Source of the DNA: Corbicula japonica
Taxonomy: Eukaryota > Mollusca > Bivalvia > Venerida > Cyrenidae
Direction of reading: 5' to 3'
Length of the DNA: 64,000 bases
Assembly: GCA_038501625.1 (NCBI GenBank)
Contig: JAZAYU010000872.1
Coordinates: 62,001 to 126,000, forward strand
The translations under genes were made by a program, and so were the position numbers. Within the stretch, counting starts at the first letter, position 1, and the number at the start of each line of letters is the position of its first letter. Under the pieces are notes generated by a model, which did not search any database, was not told the origin of the DNA, and worked only from the letters and a program-made list of their open reading frames with translations. Shown here piece by piece: positions 47,641 to 60,700 of this stretch.

Positions 47641-48510
47641 GAGCTCAAAATTTTGTCACTTAATACCTGTGGTATTTTGTCAAAACTAAATTGTCCTGAT
47701 TTCGTCTCTTATATTGAAAAGTTTGATATAATTGGTTTACAAGAAACGAAAACAGATGATACAGATTTTATTAATATCCCCGGATTTGAAGTGTTTATGT
47801 TTAACAGGGTAAAACTCGCTCGCTATCGCTCGGGTGGAATGATTTTGTTAGTTAAATGTAGCTTAGTATCTTATGTTAAAATTGATACAGATTCTAAAAG
47901 CAATATTATTAATTTTTTTACAATTACAAATTCTATCTATGGAATGCCGAATGCACAAAATAGCGAAGACCTAAAATGTGGTATTGTCTACATTCCACCC
48001 ATAGGCTCAAAATTCTCTCACCCAGATCCTTTTTATGAAATTCAGCAAGAAATTTTCAGATATTGTAATGATAGTAATCATATTCTGCTTTTCGGGGCCT
48101 TTAACTCCAGAAGTGGAAACTTGACTGATTACGAACGTGTAGATACTTTGATTTCAGATATGTTTGACTTGCAAGTAATTGAAAACGAAGAAACAAATAT
48201 AATATTATTACAAATTTTGAACTGTATAATTTTCCAATAAATAGAAAATGGGTTGACCAAACGATTAATTACTATGGCACCCAACTAATTGATCTTTGTA
48301 AAAATAATGATATTTATATTTTAAATGGTAGAGCTGGGAGCGACAGAGATAATCCCAGACTAACATGTAAGAACTCTAGTACTATTGATTATTTTTAGCA
48401 ACTTCATATGTTTTCCAAAATATTGTTGACTTTCATGTTGAAGAGTATTGTAGTCTTTATTCTGATGTCCATTGTCCGCTATTTATCACATTGAAAACTA
48501 AACATTTTTA
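47641..48510 (+). pseudogene. LINE ORF2 endonuclease domain
   Basis: APE-type endonuclease motifs: LSLNTCGI, IIGLQETK, GIVYIPP, and HILLFGAFNSRSG, where the usual catalytic Asp of GDFN is Ala. Then, in a shifted frame after about 48190, ILNGRAGSDRDNPRLT, STIDY and YSDVHCP. Stops and frame changes lie near 48200, 48398 and 48515. Confidence 0.75.
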
Positions 48511-48534
48511 CCTATAGATATACCTATCAGTGAT

Positions 48535-50741
48535 CAGATGGAACCCAAAAAACGACTCTGGGACTCCAAGAAGGCTGATTTATTTATGGAAAATTTAGAT
48601 ATTCTTAAATTGTATGAAATTGAAACGAAACTATATCAACTGATACATGACGATGAAATTACACAAAACAATATTGATAATATTACGACCGATATTGGCA
48701 ATATTTTTAAATAAATGTGCATTAGAAACATTTGGAACCAAAAAAATAAAGGTAAAAAATAATTCGTTAACAATAAATAAACAATGGTTTGACCAAAACT
48801 GTCATAATTTTAGAGACAAATATCATAGAACAAGGAAAATGTACAACAAATATAAAACAGATTTTTTCAAAACCCAACTTAAAAATGTAAGTAAGCAATA
48901 CAAGAACGCTCTAAACAAAGCAAATCTTGATTTTAAATTTTCGCGCATAGAAAATCTTAAGAAATTGAAGACCACTGACCCAAAACAATACTGGAATATT
49001 ATAAATTTATTACCTAAACAGACTAAACCGTGTGCCTCACTGGAAGATTTCTATACGTTTTTCAAAAGTCTTAATGAAAGTAGTCACGACGAAGATGGAA
49101 ACACAAATATAGAAAACGACAGTATAACTAACAGCGAAGAAATAAATGAAGAAATAAATTGTCCGATTTCGGAATCTGAAATTTTAGCAGCTGTTAAATG
49201 TCTGAAAAATAATAAATCACCTGGAACTGATAATATTGTAAACGAGCACATAAAATCTTCATTAAACGTTATGATGCCGATCTATTTATCGTCCTATATC
49301 TCTTCTTAGTTGCTTCGGTAAACTATTTACAAGTATTTTAAACAATAGACTGAATAAATACGCTGACAGTACGCTGAATCTTATACACGAAACGCAAGCT
49401 GGTTTTCGAAAAAAATTCTCAACGATTGAAAATATTTTTATCTTGAAAAGTCTTATTGACATCGTACAATCTAATAAGAAAAAGTTATATTGTTGTTTTG
49501 TTGACTTTAAACTGGCATTCGATTCTGTTTGGAGAATCGGTCTGTGGAAAAAACTTAAGGCCGAAAATATAACAGGCAAATGTTTTAATATTATTCCTAG
49601 TTTATATAGTAACATTAAGTCAAGAGTTACCACTTCAGACGGATCTACTCCATATTTTGATTGCCTTGTCGGAGTAAGACAAGGAGCAAATCTTTCGCCT
49701 TTCCTATTTTCAATATTTCTTAATGATCTCGAAACGTTTCTGAGTCAAAATAATGTCAACGGTGTCTCAAGAGATGTTTTAATTAATGGCTCACATACCT
49801 TCATTAAATTATTCATTCTGTTATATGCAGACGATACCGTTATTTTCAGTGACAATGACACAGATCTTCAGAATGCTCTAGACAATTTTAAAGAGTATTG
49901 CGAACAGTGGAAGTTAAAAATAAATACAGATAAGACCAAAATTTTGATATTTAGTAAGGGCCGTCTTAGAAACGACAAAATCTTTAAAATAGGAAACACT
50001 GAGTTAGAAATTGTTGATGATTATAAATATCTTGGCCTCTATCTCTCAAAAAGTGGTAGTTTTTACAAAACGAAACAACATATTGCAGAACAAGGTAATA
50101 AAGCAATGTTCGCTTTACTTAAAAAAATTAATAAATTGTCATTACCTTATGATTTACAAATAGAACTTTTTGATAAAACTGTCATACCATTACTTTTATA
50201 TGGAAGCGAAATTTGGGGATTCGGAAATCTTGAAATTCTAGAAAAGGTACAATTAAAGTTTCTCAAGTATATCTTTAAATTAAAAAAATCTACTCCAACA
50301 AATATAATTTATGGCGAGCTCGGAGTCACGCCAATAGAAATACATGTCAAAAACAGAATGATATCTTTCTGGTCGAGGCTAATCGAAAATATCGAAAATG
50401 ATGAAACTACAAAATTATCAGGAAAATTGTACTCGTTTTTGTATGCACTCTATTCCCAAAACAGAATTAAATCATTATGGTTGGATAATATTAAACACTA
50501 TTTATGTAATTTGGGCTTTCCGGGTATATGGGAAAGACAGAGTTTTATAAACAGTAAGTGGCTAATTAAGGCCTCCTTTCAAAAACTCAAAGACATATTT
50601 ATTCAAAAATGGCATTCAGAAATAAATAATTACTCTAGTAGCAATCTATATAAATACGTTAAAAGTAATTTTGTTAGAAGTCATTATATTAATAAACTTC
50701 CAAATAATCTTTCCCAACCGCTGATGTCTTTTTTTAACTAG
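48535..50741 (+). pseudogene. LINE ORF2 reverse transcriptase
   Basis: A linker region (48647-49309) ends in LKNNKSPGTDNIVNE, the start of the RT domain. After a frame change near 49300 the RT continues: CCFVDFKLAFDSVW, GVRQGANLSPFLFSIFLNDL, LLYADDTVIFS, and LKINTDKTKILIFSKG. The YADD motif is intact. The thumb and C-terminal region run to a stop at 50741. Confidence 0.85.
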
Positions 50742-50890
50742 AAATCACCATCTGCCTATAGAAACAGGGAGATGGAGAAACATTCCTTCAAACGAACGCA
50801 AATGTCCAATCTGTAATGATATAGGTGACGAGTATCATTATATGCTTATTTGTCCTATTTTCAAAGACGACAGAAAAAATATATCAATAT
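50742..50890 (+). pseudogene. LINE ORF2 C-terminal zinc-finger region
   Basis: One frame off the preceding RT, the sequence reads HLPIETGRWRNIPSNERKC and then PICNDIGDEYHYMLICP, a Cys/His cluster common at the C-terminus of such LINE proteins. The frame change falls in a T run just before 50741. Confidence 0.7.
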
Positions 50891-51380
50891 AAATACTTTA
50901 GAAGACCAAGTATGTTAAAGTTTATCGAACTTATTAAATCAGAAAATTATGTAGTTCTAAATAATCTTAGTATATTTTGTAGTAAAGTAATTAAATATTT
51001 CAAAAATAATTTTATTTTAACATAAGCTTATTCTTCTACTTATTTATCCAAACTCTTATAAATGCATTTACTGTTAACCTATTACCCCCTCTCTTGTAAG
51101 CATGTAAAAGATTTTATGTAATTGTTTTGTTACTAATCGATATTTGATATATTTGATGTAATATGTATTATTACATCATACCTTCCATCATACCTACCAT
51201 TTATTAAAAACTAAACAATTGCCGTTTTCCAACTGTCACGTGATTTATGTTTGTAAATTGTATCGTGGTATCTTTGTTAATGTTATGTTTGCATAATTGT
51301 AAATTGTATTATGTCGATGTTTCCCGCGTTATGTGGGACTCGAAACATTTTGTGTAAATAAAAGTTGAAAGTTGAAAGTT
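50891..51380 (+). other. LINE 3' untranslated region and tail
   Basis: AT-rich, with an aataaa signal at about 51355 and short tandem gttgaaa repeats marking the 3' terminus. Confidence 0.65.
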
Positions 51381-52185
51381 ACCAATAGATATAGCCGTTG
51401 ATAGTTTTACTCTTTATACTTTAAGGCCTCCTCACACATAGGCGACTCCATTCAACGCAGCCAGGCGAATTGGGTAAATTTGTCAATTCTTGCGAACTGT
51501 GAACGAAACTTTTTGAAACATTATTAAATAATTTGAAATTTAACGAAAGACAAACGTCATGGAACTATTAGTTACGAATGATTTACGAATGGTGTCGAAC
51601 GGTTACTATTTCTCGCTAGAATGCGTTTGGTCGCGCATACAATCTGTGTTTTTTCCGTTACCGAATAGGAACGCAAACATGCGAACGGAAACGCAGATTT
51701 GCGCACGCTTCCGATACCGTCCTTTGATTTACGAAAGAGAGTTTCCGCATCCGGCCGTTTCCGGACGCAACGAAATTCTGGAAATCGCAACGATTGGTAC
51801 CGCTCATAAACGCATTCATACGAACACTACCAACGATGTTCAACGTACATATACTGATGGGAACGAATTTTGCCCAATTCCTATACGCAAGTTGACTTCG
51901 GGGGGCTTTCGTCTATGTCTGAGGAGACCTTTACAACTAGGAACCCAAAGGAGTATACAAGACAGGAACCACTAAATCGAGTTTAAATGTCTATTTGGAC
52001 AATTACTGTTATATTTCATAACTTTGTTTGTATTGTTTACTGTCGAATTATTCGAATACCACTTTGTCTAAGTCTCTAAACTTATATTTTAAAATCATCA
52101 AAATATGATCACCAAAATGCCTTTCGTGACATTTTTTAACAAATCATGAGGTTTACATTTTTAAAGTTTTTAAAACGTGAAATAT
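51381..52185. other. No recognised gene
   Basis: Open frames exist on both strands at 51559-51975. They overlap and are rich in Arg/Asn from a repeated aacg-type composition, with no domain visible. Probably repeat DNA. Confidence 0.45.
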
Positions 52186-52420
52186 TTATATTGGGAATAG
52201 CCACAATCAGAAAACATTCCCACCCTTTAGCCAAAAGCCATTGTGGAAATGCACGGGTGCACAAAATATCCAGTCTCGAACAAGGTACCTCAACTAATTA
52301 ACGAAAAAGTGGTCCAGAGGGGTACCTTCTTGAAACGGCCAGTGACAAAGATGTAGATTTTAAACCAGGTTCTAAGATGCACTCACCTAACATTTGCCCA
52401 AACAGACATTGTGTACACAC
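52186..52420 (-). mobile_element. Old PLE tail fragment
   Basis: Diverged match in minus orientation: tattgggaatagccac, ggtaccttcttgaaacggccagtg, ttttaaaccaggttct. It is the most degraded copy seen. Confidence 0.5.
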
Positions 52421-53689
52421 CGGTCACGTGATCATCACGTGATCATCACATTGACCTGTGTACTTTCGCCCAAAGTACACTTGGATTGGGACTAGTTAGC
52501 TGGATGACGTGAACGCTGTTTATGAATGCCTCTAGACCTGCTCTTATATACAGAAATAAGACAGTGTTCAAAAGTCACATTAGACTTAAAATAAGGGATA
52601 TACAACTCAATATTACGGGTTATCTGATAAGTTTCTAAACTAAATAGACAAAAAATACCATATTTATTCATTTATCGACGGTTAATTGACGTAACTACAT
52701 TGCGGACTGTTAACTCCGCGTATGAAGACAAAACTCCTGATTAGGATTGTTTTGCGTTCTTATGATATAGGTCTATGTTATACTAGCTGATTTTTTTGTA
52801 ATTTTTTTTTCTAAATGACAGACAACTGACTGCTCACAATCAGTTTGAGTACAAGGGCCCTCAGAATACAAATTCACATCAGTGAATAAAGAGTATGACC
52901 ACCAACATGGCTTACATGTATGACTGCAAGACACATTGATCTAATTGAGCTTATCCAGTGCTGAATGACTTCTTTGGGGAATCTTAAGCCCATCCCTGAA
53001 GAAGCTTATTTTCAACTAGGCGAAAATTGCATGGCTGGTCCCTCCTGTTTCGTTCGCCTCACACCACAGATTTTCAATTAGATTAAGAACCGGAGTTTTA
53101 GCGCACCATGGAAAAATTCTGACGTTGTTCACCTCAAAAAGTCATTTCATCATGATAATGGTGGATTTTAGTGATGATTATGAAAACTAGTAATACAAGC
53201 TGTTACAGGTTCAATATTAACAATATCATATATTCAATATTTATTATTAAATAATGAAACAAAAAACTGTTGACAGGGAGTATATAATGATAAATAAACA
53301 AGGCTTAAGAGTTATTGTAGATAGAATTTGAAATGAAAATATTACTATTACAGGAATCAGTGTCCAACAGTACTGTGCAGCTTTAAGAAGTGGCGAAGGT
53401 CTTCAGAAGGCGGCTTTCAGGTCCATGCAGGGACGCGTGTTTGCAGCATGGGATCAATATAAGGCAGGTGACATAAGTGACACTTGATTACCTAAGAAAA
53501 TCTCGACTATATTTGCACCCAGTCCCAATACCAACAGACGACTCGGAATAGTTACGTTGTGCTGGATATGTGACTTATTAAATAGTTATGATTGAATAGT
53601 GTGTTGCAAAATAATGTGTTGTGTTGTGCTTGATATGTGACTGCTTAAATAGTTAAATGCTGCCAGATGTGAAACTCTAAATGTATGCC
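52421..53689. other. No gene seen
   Basis: Intergenic or intronic sequence with only short random frames. A small direct repeat, cacgtgatcat, occurs at about 52425-52450. Confidence 0.5.
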
Positions 53690-53910
53690 ATGTATATCGA
53701 GGTCCGACTGTATATATGGAGATAAGGGTTAATACAGAAGTGCTTAAAACTTTATTCCACAGACACATCTTTACTTTAGAGTGTGGATGAACAGCTTAGA
53801 TCCAGATCAGCTAGCACTGTTTGCTTTTTGATCAATTAGGTTATTTCTGACAAGAAGCAAATAGTGCAGATCCTGATCAGACAATTAATGTTCTGGCTGA
53901 TATGGATATA
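53690..53910 (+). repeat. Dispersed repeat related to 33930-34150
   Basis: Shared motifs are gagataagggttaa-acagaag, agatccagatcagct and gctgatatggat, in inverted order relative to the copy at 33930-34150. Confidence 0.45.
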
Positions 53911-56900
53911 CACTGGTCGAAAATATGATAAAATGCTTATTAAGTTATATATACTTTACACTTGAAAAATGGTCTGATGTGTACAAAACCATCCGCAAAC
54001 ATAAATATCCACAATATAATAATAATATTATTAAAATTATTATTATAAAAGGGACATTTTGGGGGCTATTTGACCAATATCCAAATGCTAGTGGAGGTTA
54101 TTTGACCAAATAGGGGACATTTTGACTTGGGGGCTATTTGACTAGGAACCGCGCAAATCACTGCGCTAATGATCCACTCTAAAAGATAACGTGACACCAA
54201 TCATCTTTTTAATCATGATATTTCAGTTAAAAATAGCACTGGAGGTGTAAGACCTGTAAATAGATTTCCCTATATAAGCTATAGTAAACATGACATGCTT
54301 CAACATGCTGGCAATCATAGCTGGTACCATTTCCCAAGGGGTTAACTTACATGCTTTTAAAGCTAAGTGTTTGTATTATCCATTTCCAGCAAGAAAAGTA
54401 GGGGTCATGTATCAATTAACAGAGATTTGCCATCTTGAATCCGGTGGTCTGTTTTTTTCACTACGGTGTGAACTTAAAAACTGTTTTACATATGCCGTCT
54501 TAAAACCGGGGCCTTTTTTCATAGATTGCATTTCTAAACATAAATTTGGTATCAGTGTGTCAGTAAAAGCATGCCATTTACTAAACATGTCCCTTTCAGC
54601 CCATACTTGTCAATTAATGCCCCCAAAATGCAAAAAAATGGGACTATTTAGTGTCAGCCATTGCTTGACTAGCCCGAGTAGGAACATCCGGTGGACTATT
54701 TACAAGTAATTAACCTGGAAATGAACTGAAAGTAGATTTTCCAAAAATGAAACGGTGCTGACTGTAATTTTGCATCGGACACTGTGTCCGACAATAACAG
54801 AAGATTTCGTCGGTCAACGTGCAAAATTACCGGACATGACCAGCTGACCGACGGACATTCGCATTGACTGAGAATATATTGTATGTGCTTAAAGACGTGG
54901 AAGGACAAGCGAAACAAGGACTTGTCGCTGATATTCTTCGGAATTTAAGTTCCATTGGATTATTACTCATCAGTCCTCTTGTGCATTGACCAACCAGCCA
55001 ACAGCATTCAATCAAAGCGCTGAAAGCGTTGAAAGACTGGCGCGCTGGTTGAATCGAACGTGCCCTGCACAGATATCATTACTGTAAACATATGAAACTA
55101 TGTGTGATTTTTTCGTAAAACTTTGTGACAGTTACTATTATCAACATTAGCAAATAATTCTATATATTCAGGGATTTCAATAGATGCAGGTACTTGTATT
55201 TTGATGCAAGGAAATTAGGTTTTCCACTTTTTTTTCACCTGAATCTTAGGAGGGGGTCTTTTTGGTGCAGAAGCGTATGATTAGTGGTTAAATTTTGCTG
55301 GAATAACGATGATCAGGCTCCGCCACAACTGAGTATTGTCAACAATAAAATGCACAAGGCTCACGTACCTTAAGAGACTGAAACAGTTACAATCTTAATT
55401 TTTACGTCGATCGCAACAATGCATTAACAAAAATATTCGCCAACTTACAAACGGTCTCTCCAGGATTTTTGGAAGGGTTGTCGCTGGACTGTTCGTGGAT
55501 TTAAGCTCGCGAAACATTATTTTTTAACTATCATTTTATACAATTTTATATTTGTACCAAAGTTTACTGCAAAAACTGTATATAGTACATAGATGTTTTT
55601 TTATCTCTTTAGAGCCAAGAAAGGTACAAAGTTAAAAAACATAAATAACGTGAAACAATGTGTAAACAGTATGTCAACATGTGTTTTATTAACATAAACT
55701 GATCTGATCTCATCAAGTTACAAATTGTGGTTCTCCCCGGCCCATTTTAGCATAGCGGGAGCGCTACGCTTTGATCTCAACTACTGTACTTCCGCTACTC
55801 TTTAATTATCCCGCTATGCCTTAAACAGTTAGCGCTATGCCTTCCTGTTTATTGTAAAATCCAAGTGTTTCCTCTCAAAAGTAGCCTCAGGCTATTTCCA
55901 TCATTAAGAAATTACAGCTAAAAGGCCGTTGTTTACACAAATCGATGTCCAATCGACGAATCAAGACTGGTGGGTGGGGTTTAAGACAAGTCTTTGACGT
56001 CTGCAAATTTAACCGTTATTTGCATTTCTTTCTGGTTTGTGGCAAATCCGGTTCACCCTTTTTTTAATGAAAACCGAACCTATCAAACATCAGGCAAATA
56101 AACAAGGCTTAAACATTAATAAAATGGACAATGTTTTGAGATTTTTGTTTGATTTTCTAATTCTTTTGTTGACAAATTGTTGCTGTTGATGTGTTGTTCA
56201 GGATCGAGGTAAACATTAGAAAACATTTTTTTTAGAATTTTAAAGATTTTTTAAAATGTAAAACATAGTATAATATGTCAAAATTGGTTAATTAATTTAT
56301 TTTAAGTCATTCTGTTTATTTATTTTGGAGTGAAACACGGAAAAATGCAAAAGTCATTTATTTTCGCGACCATGCTATATTTGATCAGGTTATACTCGAC
56401 CTCAGAAATTTAAGTTGTAATTTTATTTATCCAGGCTAGAATTAGTTTTGAAACAAACAATTTTCTTGCCCAAATCACCAACCTCAGTGTGAAATGGACT
56501 AATTTTACTTAATATTTAGTCCAACACTCTAAACAGATGATACCCAATATTGCACCATATCAAAACCACCTAATCCCTTGCTTACAAACAACCTGTATTC
56601 ACTTCTGCATAAAAAATGACACAGATATTTTTAAAAGTGCTGAATGAATATATAAAAGATCACTATTTTTATTCAACATTAATATTAGCTGCTTTTATTG
56701 TATTTTCCATTCTTTATAGTTCCAAATCCATGATACAACTAAACCTGAATTGTTTTGAAATTTTTTTTTTTGGGGGGGGAGGGGGGTTGGGGGAAGGGGA
56801 GGATTTGTTTAGGGGAGAAGGTGTGGTAGTTGGTAACATAGCCTTGAGTATTGACTTGGTCCGCGGTCGTGATGAGCTATCCCTTAAAAAAATTCTGGGG

Positions 56901-57317
56901 AGAACCCTTTAAAAGTAACAATGTCAACTATAAACTCTGTATAGTTAGTTTTTCACCTTCATTGTCCAAGATATCTGACACATATCAAACTCAGTGTTTC
57001 ATTACAACTGACAGAATTAGGATTAAACTTTCAGAAGCCTCTTTTTTTCTTCGGCCCAAGTGCTGACTGCCTTATTATAATCAAACTTCAGTATATCAGG
57101 ACCTTCCATGGATATCATTAACAATGAATTTAATGTTGAATTGTTAAGCCTGCTTCCAAGCTTTTATTTCACTCTTGATAAGGTGGAAAAACCCCACTCA
57201 CAATCTGAAATTAAATTAATTTACGATACCAGTAAACATATAGACAGCTTCACATATATAAAAATAATATCATAATAGGTATTCAGTTAACACAAGCAGG
57301 TATAATAAATTATGTAG
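53911..57317. other. No recognised gene
   Basis: The longest frame (54290-54709, plus, 139 codons) has no domain and Cys/Leu-rich random composition. A G-rich homopolymer patch lies at about 56765-56820 and small inverted gcatagcggg/agcgctatgcc motifs at 55750-55850. Confidence 0.45.
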
Positions 57318-57512
57318 TGCACCCCTAGAACCTGGTTTAAACCCCTAGTAGCAAATTATTTTGCTACTGACTGTTCCAAGGAGCTAACCCATACGGTTCC
57401 CCTTTTTTGTTAAACAATCAACAAACAAATCATTTATTTTTCTCTCTTCTTTTTGCTGCAGGGGAGGCTGTGTTTTATGAGTGTGGCGATTCCTGATATG
57501 CATATTTCCCTT
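57318..57512 (+). mobile_element. PLE tail fragment
   Basis: Plus orientation: gtgcacccctagaacctggtttaaaccc, gactgttccaagg, gggaggctgtg, gtggcgattcctgatatgcat. It is 5'-truncated, as the others are. Confidence 0.75.
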
Positions 57513-57616
57513 TTTATATATAGTAGCATGAAATTGAGTTATTTTATTTATTTAATGCAAGTCACAAGATTAAGTAAATATATAAAAAAAAAACATTGCC
57601 AACTTCTTGTAACCAT

Positions 57617-57921
57617 GTATAGACTTTCTTCCACTTAGGATCGACACCTGACTGGATCGAACTGGCTGTTCGAGGTAGCCGTCGTTGATTCAGTGTCTCG
57701 GCATGTTGGGGTACCGCGTCCGGCGTCGGAGTAATTTCACGACGTGAAGGGGTACTTGGCGTCGTCAGAGTCGCTCTTGAAGGGCTATCCGGAATGATCT
57801 CGATCTCATTTCTAGAATTTTGAAGTTCAGAATGCCCGGTGGAGTTGGCATCAGCCTCACAAGGCCGGTTTCTCTTGAAATAAGATAGAATTGACGAGTC
57901 GTCGTTCTTTCGCGCATGCAT
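57617..57921 (-). CDS. Candidate first coding exon, TTF-type zinc-finger (ZNF862-like) protein
   Basis: From the ATG at 57921 the frame reads MHARKNDDSSILSYFKRNRP, a Ser/Thr/Pro-rich middle (PSRATLTTPSTPSRRE) and DPKWKKVYTWLQE near the end. An acidic/SILSYF-type start and a KW-x3-YxWL motif are seen at the start of ZNF862-like, hAT-derived proteins, where the motif opens the TTF zinc finger. The rest would lie on further exons. No convincing donor is seen, so the end is approximate. Confidence 0.4.
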
Positions 57922-60499
57922 ACTTGAAAATGTGTCCGACGAAAATGAACTGATCGTTACGATGATAGCGCAGTAAAATGCCACAGAATGTATTTCTTTT
58001 GCAATTTAAGTTCTAACTGCAACTTGCCAATAGATTTGTTTAAAACAAATCCATTATCGCACAATTATTTCCATACGTGTATACAGTATACTTTTAGAAG
58101 TGTTTGTCTTCTAATCACAGAACTAAGAATAACCAGGGTCTATATAATAACCCTGGAATAACCAAATAATTACTCATAATCGCATCTCATTAAAATCATT
58201 GAACAGTATGTCAAAAACACTGGGTTCCGCTATTAATTGAGAATATCAAGAGTCAACAGAGCCAAAATACGATCGAACGACACCGACAGACTTGTGAATT
58301 CACCACGTGGAGAGGCGGAGTTATCCAGCTGATAGTAAAGAAATCGATTGTGATTGGTCAAATCGCCCATTGCTTAACCTTGAATGAGGTGTGTATTGAA
58401 AAGCGACCTGTGTTTACAATGCAAGAAACAGAAAAGTATGGCATGTCGATTTTGAATAAACGGATGTCGGCGAATTTAACACTTGTTGGAAATATATCAA
58501 AGCTTGTTAACGGTTGTCTGGGGAGAACACTAGTACTGGGACCCGGCCCGGTCCTTGTTAGCCGAGCAAAATCTCGATCCACAACTACTCCAACCTAACC
58601 AAAATGGCAACCCACGCTATCGCCCGCTTGTCACGTGACTGATTTGTTTTAATCGTTCTTTTAATATCCTTTCATAGTTGTTCGAAAAACAACATTAAAT
58701 TGTTTTCTTGTTTTTATATGTAGCATTATCTTTTAAAGTTCGCATTCCTTCTCGAAATATTTGTATTTTTTTAAAATGCACTACTTTTTATGCCACACAA
58801 CTACGAAATCTTTCAGGCGTAACTAAACTCCTCATTCATATCCAGTTGCTTGTTCTCTGCCGTAGCTGGTCATGATTTCAAACTACATTTGTTCGATGGA
58901 ATTTTGGGCATGGATGCTCCAAAATTACACGGAAACTTACTATCAATCACTCAGAATTCGTGGAATGGTGTGCTGCATTGTGCTTCACACCTGTGCAGAA
59001 CATTTCGGTCTGCTCTCGCGGTGATCACTTACTTGATACGCTCTCGTGGTCGCAATGATACACCCGAAGTTAAGGACTGCGCGTCGCAGAGTTCACAGCA
59101 TCGTTAGATAAGACTGGCGCATGCGCGCCAGTCAAAAATCCGCTTCAAAAATAATTTCGCTATTTAACCGTTGACCGCTGAAGATGACCATATGCGTTAT
59201 TAGCTGATTGTGAATTCGTATTCTGTGGGTGTCAGTATTCTTAATTATTGTGAGGAATCAGTTGTCTGTCATTTTAAATAAAGTTTTACTTATAAATCAG
59301 TTAGTATTTATTGCATGTTTAATTGAAAGTTTTGGGGCAATCGTGCAATTATCTAGCCAGTACTACCCCAGTACGCGGGTGTATACTTAGAAAAGTTGTT
59401 ATGAGTAAACAATGAATCTAGCAAATGCATCGATTCAGTGAATTTAAAATGGTACCGATTTTTTTATTGTGTATATAGAAATAGAGAAAAGGCTACACAA
59501 TTCTGCCGCTTTTTTTTTCATTATAACTGATTTTTTAAATTCTTTAATGTATCAAGTTTACACACCGTTCTACCGATTTTACACCTATAAAAATTGCTTT
59601 CCTACAAAAATTTCTTTACTAGTGCAATAATAATGATGAAAGGGAACACTCACAAGTTAAATATCGCGGGGCTTAGGATTGTTAAACAAATAAGATAATC
59701 GGACGTCTATGTGCCCAGAACTCGGCACTAAGTTGCACAGAACTGATAAAAACGAAGACATTATAGAACGTATATTAATACGTTCGATTCAAGCCTGTGT
59801 GTAGCTTTTGCAATATGAAAAAACTGATATTAGCATTAAATACTCGAAATTTCCTCATACACAAAGTTTTCTTAATTATAAATTATTGAATACTAGTTGT
59901 GTTATGTATCAAACACTCGGAGATTTTTACATTATCAACATTATTTATTGCTTATTTATTTCTTCGTGTTACCTGCGTGTCTATGTTTTTCTCAAATCTT
60001 AAGTTTTAATTTTTTTGATAAATTTTGTAATTTTGAAAATATTGCTTTTACTTTCTGATTCATCAATCTATTAAATTTAACAATTGTTTGGCAAAAAGTT
60101 TATCCTATATATTCGTTTCTAATATTCGTGAAATAAAGGAATATTAACAAAAAGTGGTATTCGTTTTATCATCTTATAATTACAGCATCTACATCTACAG
60201 ATTCTATTTTTCCTTCTAACACCCGTGTACCTTCCAGTTTCAATGTTTAAGATCATCTATTATGAAACGAACTGAATGCTTCATGATGAAACAATTTTGT
60301 GCTTCTTTATTTGTTTCCCCTCCGGCGCAAATAACATATTTTATTGACCATAGACTTCGTTAATCTCCGATAATCTAACGACTGATAAGAAGGGCAGATA
60401 ATTAACAATACCACATAGCCAACGCCGTACACTCTCCCTTTATGAGTTGATGAGCAAAGTGTTACATGCTTATTTAAATTGACATAATTAAAACGAACA
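57922..60499. other. Possible upstream region of the 57.9 kb exon; no further gene
   Basis: Sequence at 58230-58650 is less AT-rich and could include a promoter. Open frames on both strands there overlap and carry no domain. A perfect palindrome, gactggcgc-atgc-gcgccagtc, lies at 59112-59133. Confidence 0.35.
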
Positions 60500-60585
60500 T
60501 GCTCTTTCTTCCTCTCTTCTTTTTCGCTGCCGGGGAGGCTGTGTTTTGTGAGTGTGGAGATTCCTAATAAGCATATTTCACTTTT
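60500..60585 (+). mobile_element. PLE tail end fragment
   Basis: This matches only the last 85 bp or so: atgctctttcttcctctc, gccggggaggctgtg, attcctaataagcatattt. Confidence 0.65.
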
Positions 60586-60611
60586 TAATGAATATCTGAT
60601 GAAATAGATTA

Positions 60612-60700
60612 AAAGGGAACTTTGAAAGCAACCGAACACGACAAATATGAATATATTGTAAGCTCGGTTTTGATTGAGCCTTTCTATGTGCAGTAATGGA
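60612..60700 (+). repeat. Dispersed repeat shared with 36205-36290
   Basis: It contains gaactttgaaagcaaccgaa, cacgacaaatatgaata and agctcggtttt, as in the copy near 36.2 kb. Confidence 0.55.

Larger units (their letters stand above)
46050..51380 (+). mobile_element. Non-LTR retrotransposon (LINE) with ORF1 and ORF2, decayed
   Basis: The order is ORF1 (46071-47326), endonuclease, reverse transcriptase, C-terminal zinc finger and a 3' UTR ending in gttgaaagttgaaagtt repeats. Several frameshifts and stops break ORF2. The clade is unassigned (CR1/jockey/RTE-like by the terminal short repeat). The 5' boundary is uncertain. Confidence 0.85.

Noticed and set aside
51559..51975. 138-codon plus-strand frame
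   Set aside because: Open on both strands with repeat-like composition and no motif.
54290..54709. 139-codon plus-strand frame
   Set aside because: No domain, no signal peptide pattern that is convincing, no splice or promoter context; likely chance.
58350..58598. Plus- and minus-strand frames over the same 240 bp
   Set aside because: Mutually antisense, no domain on either; possibly part of an upstream regulatory region.
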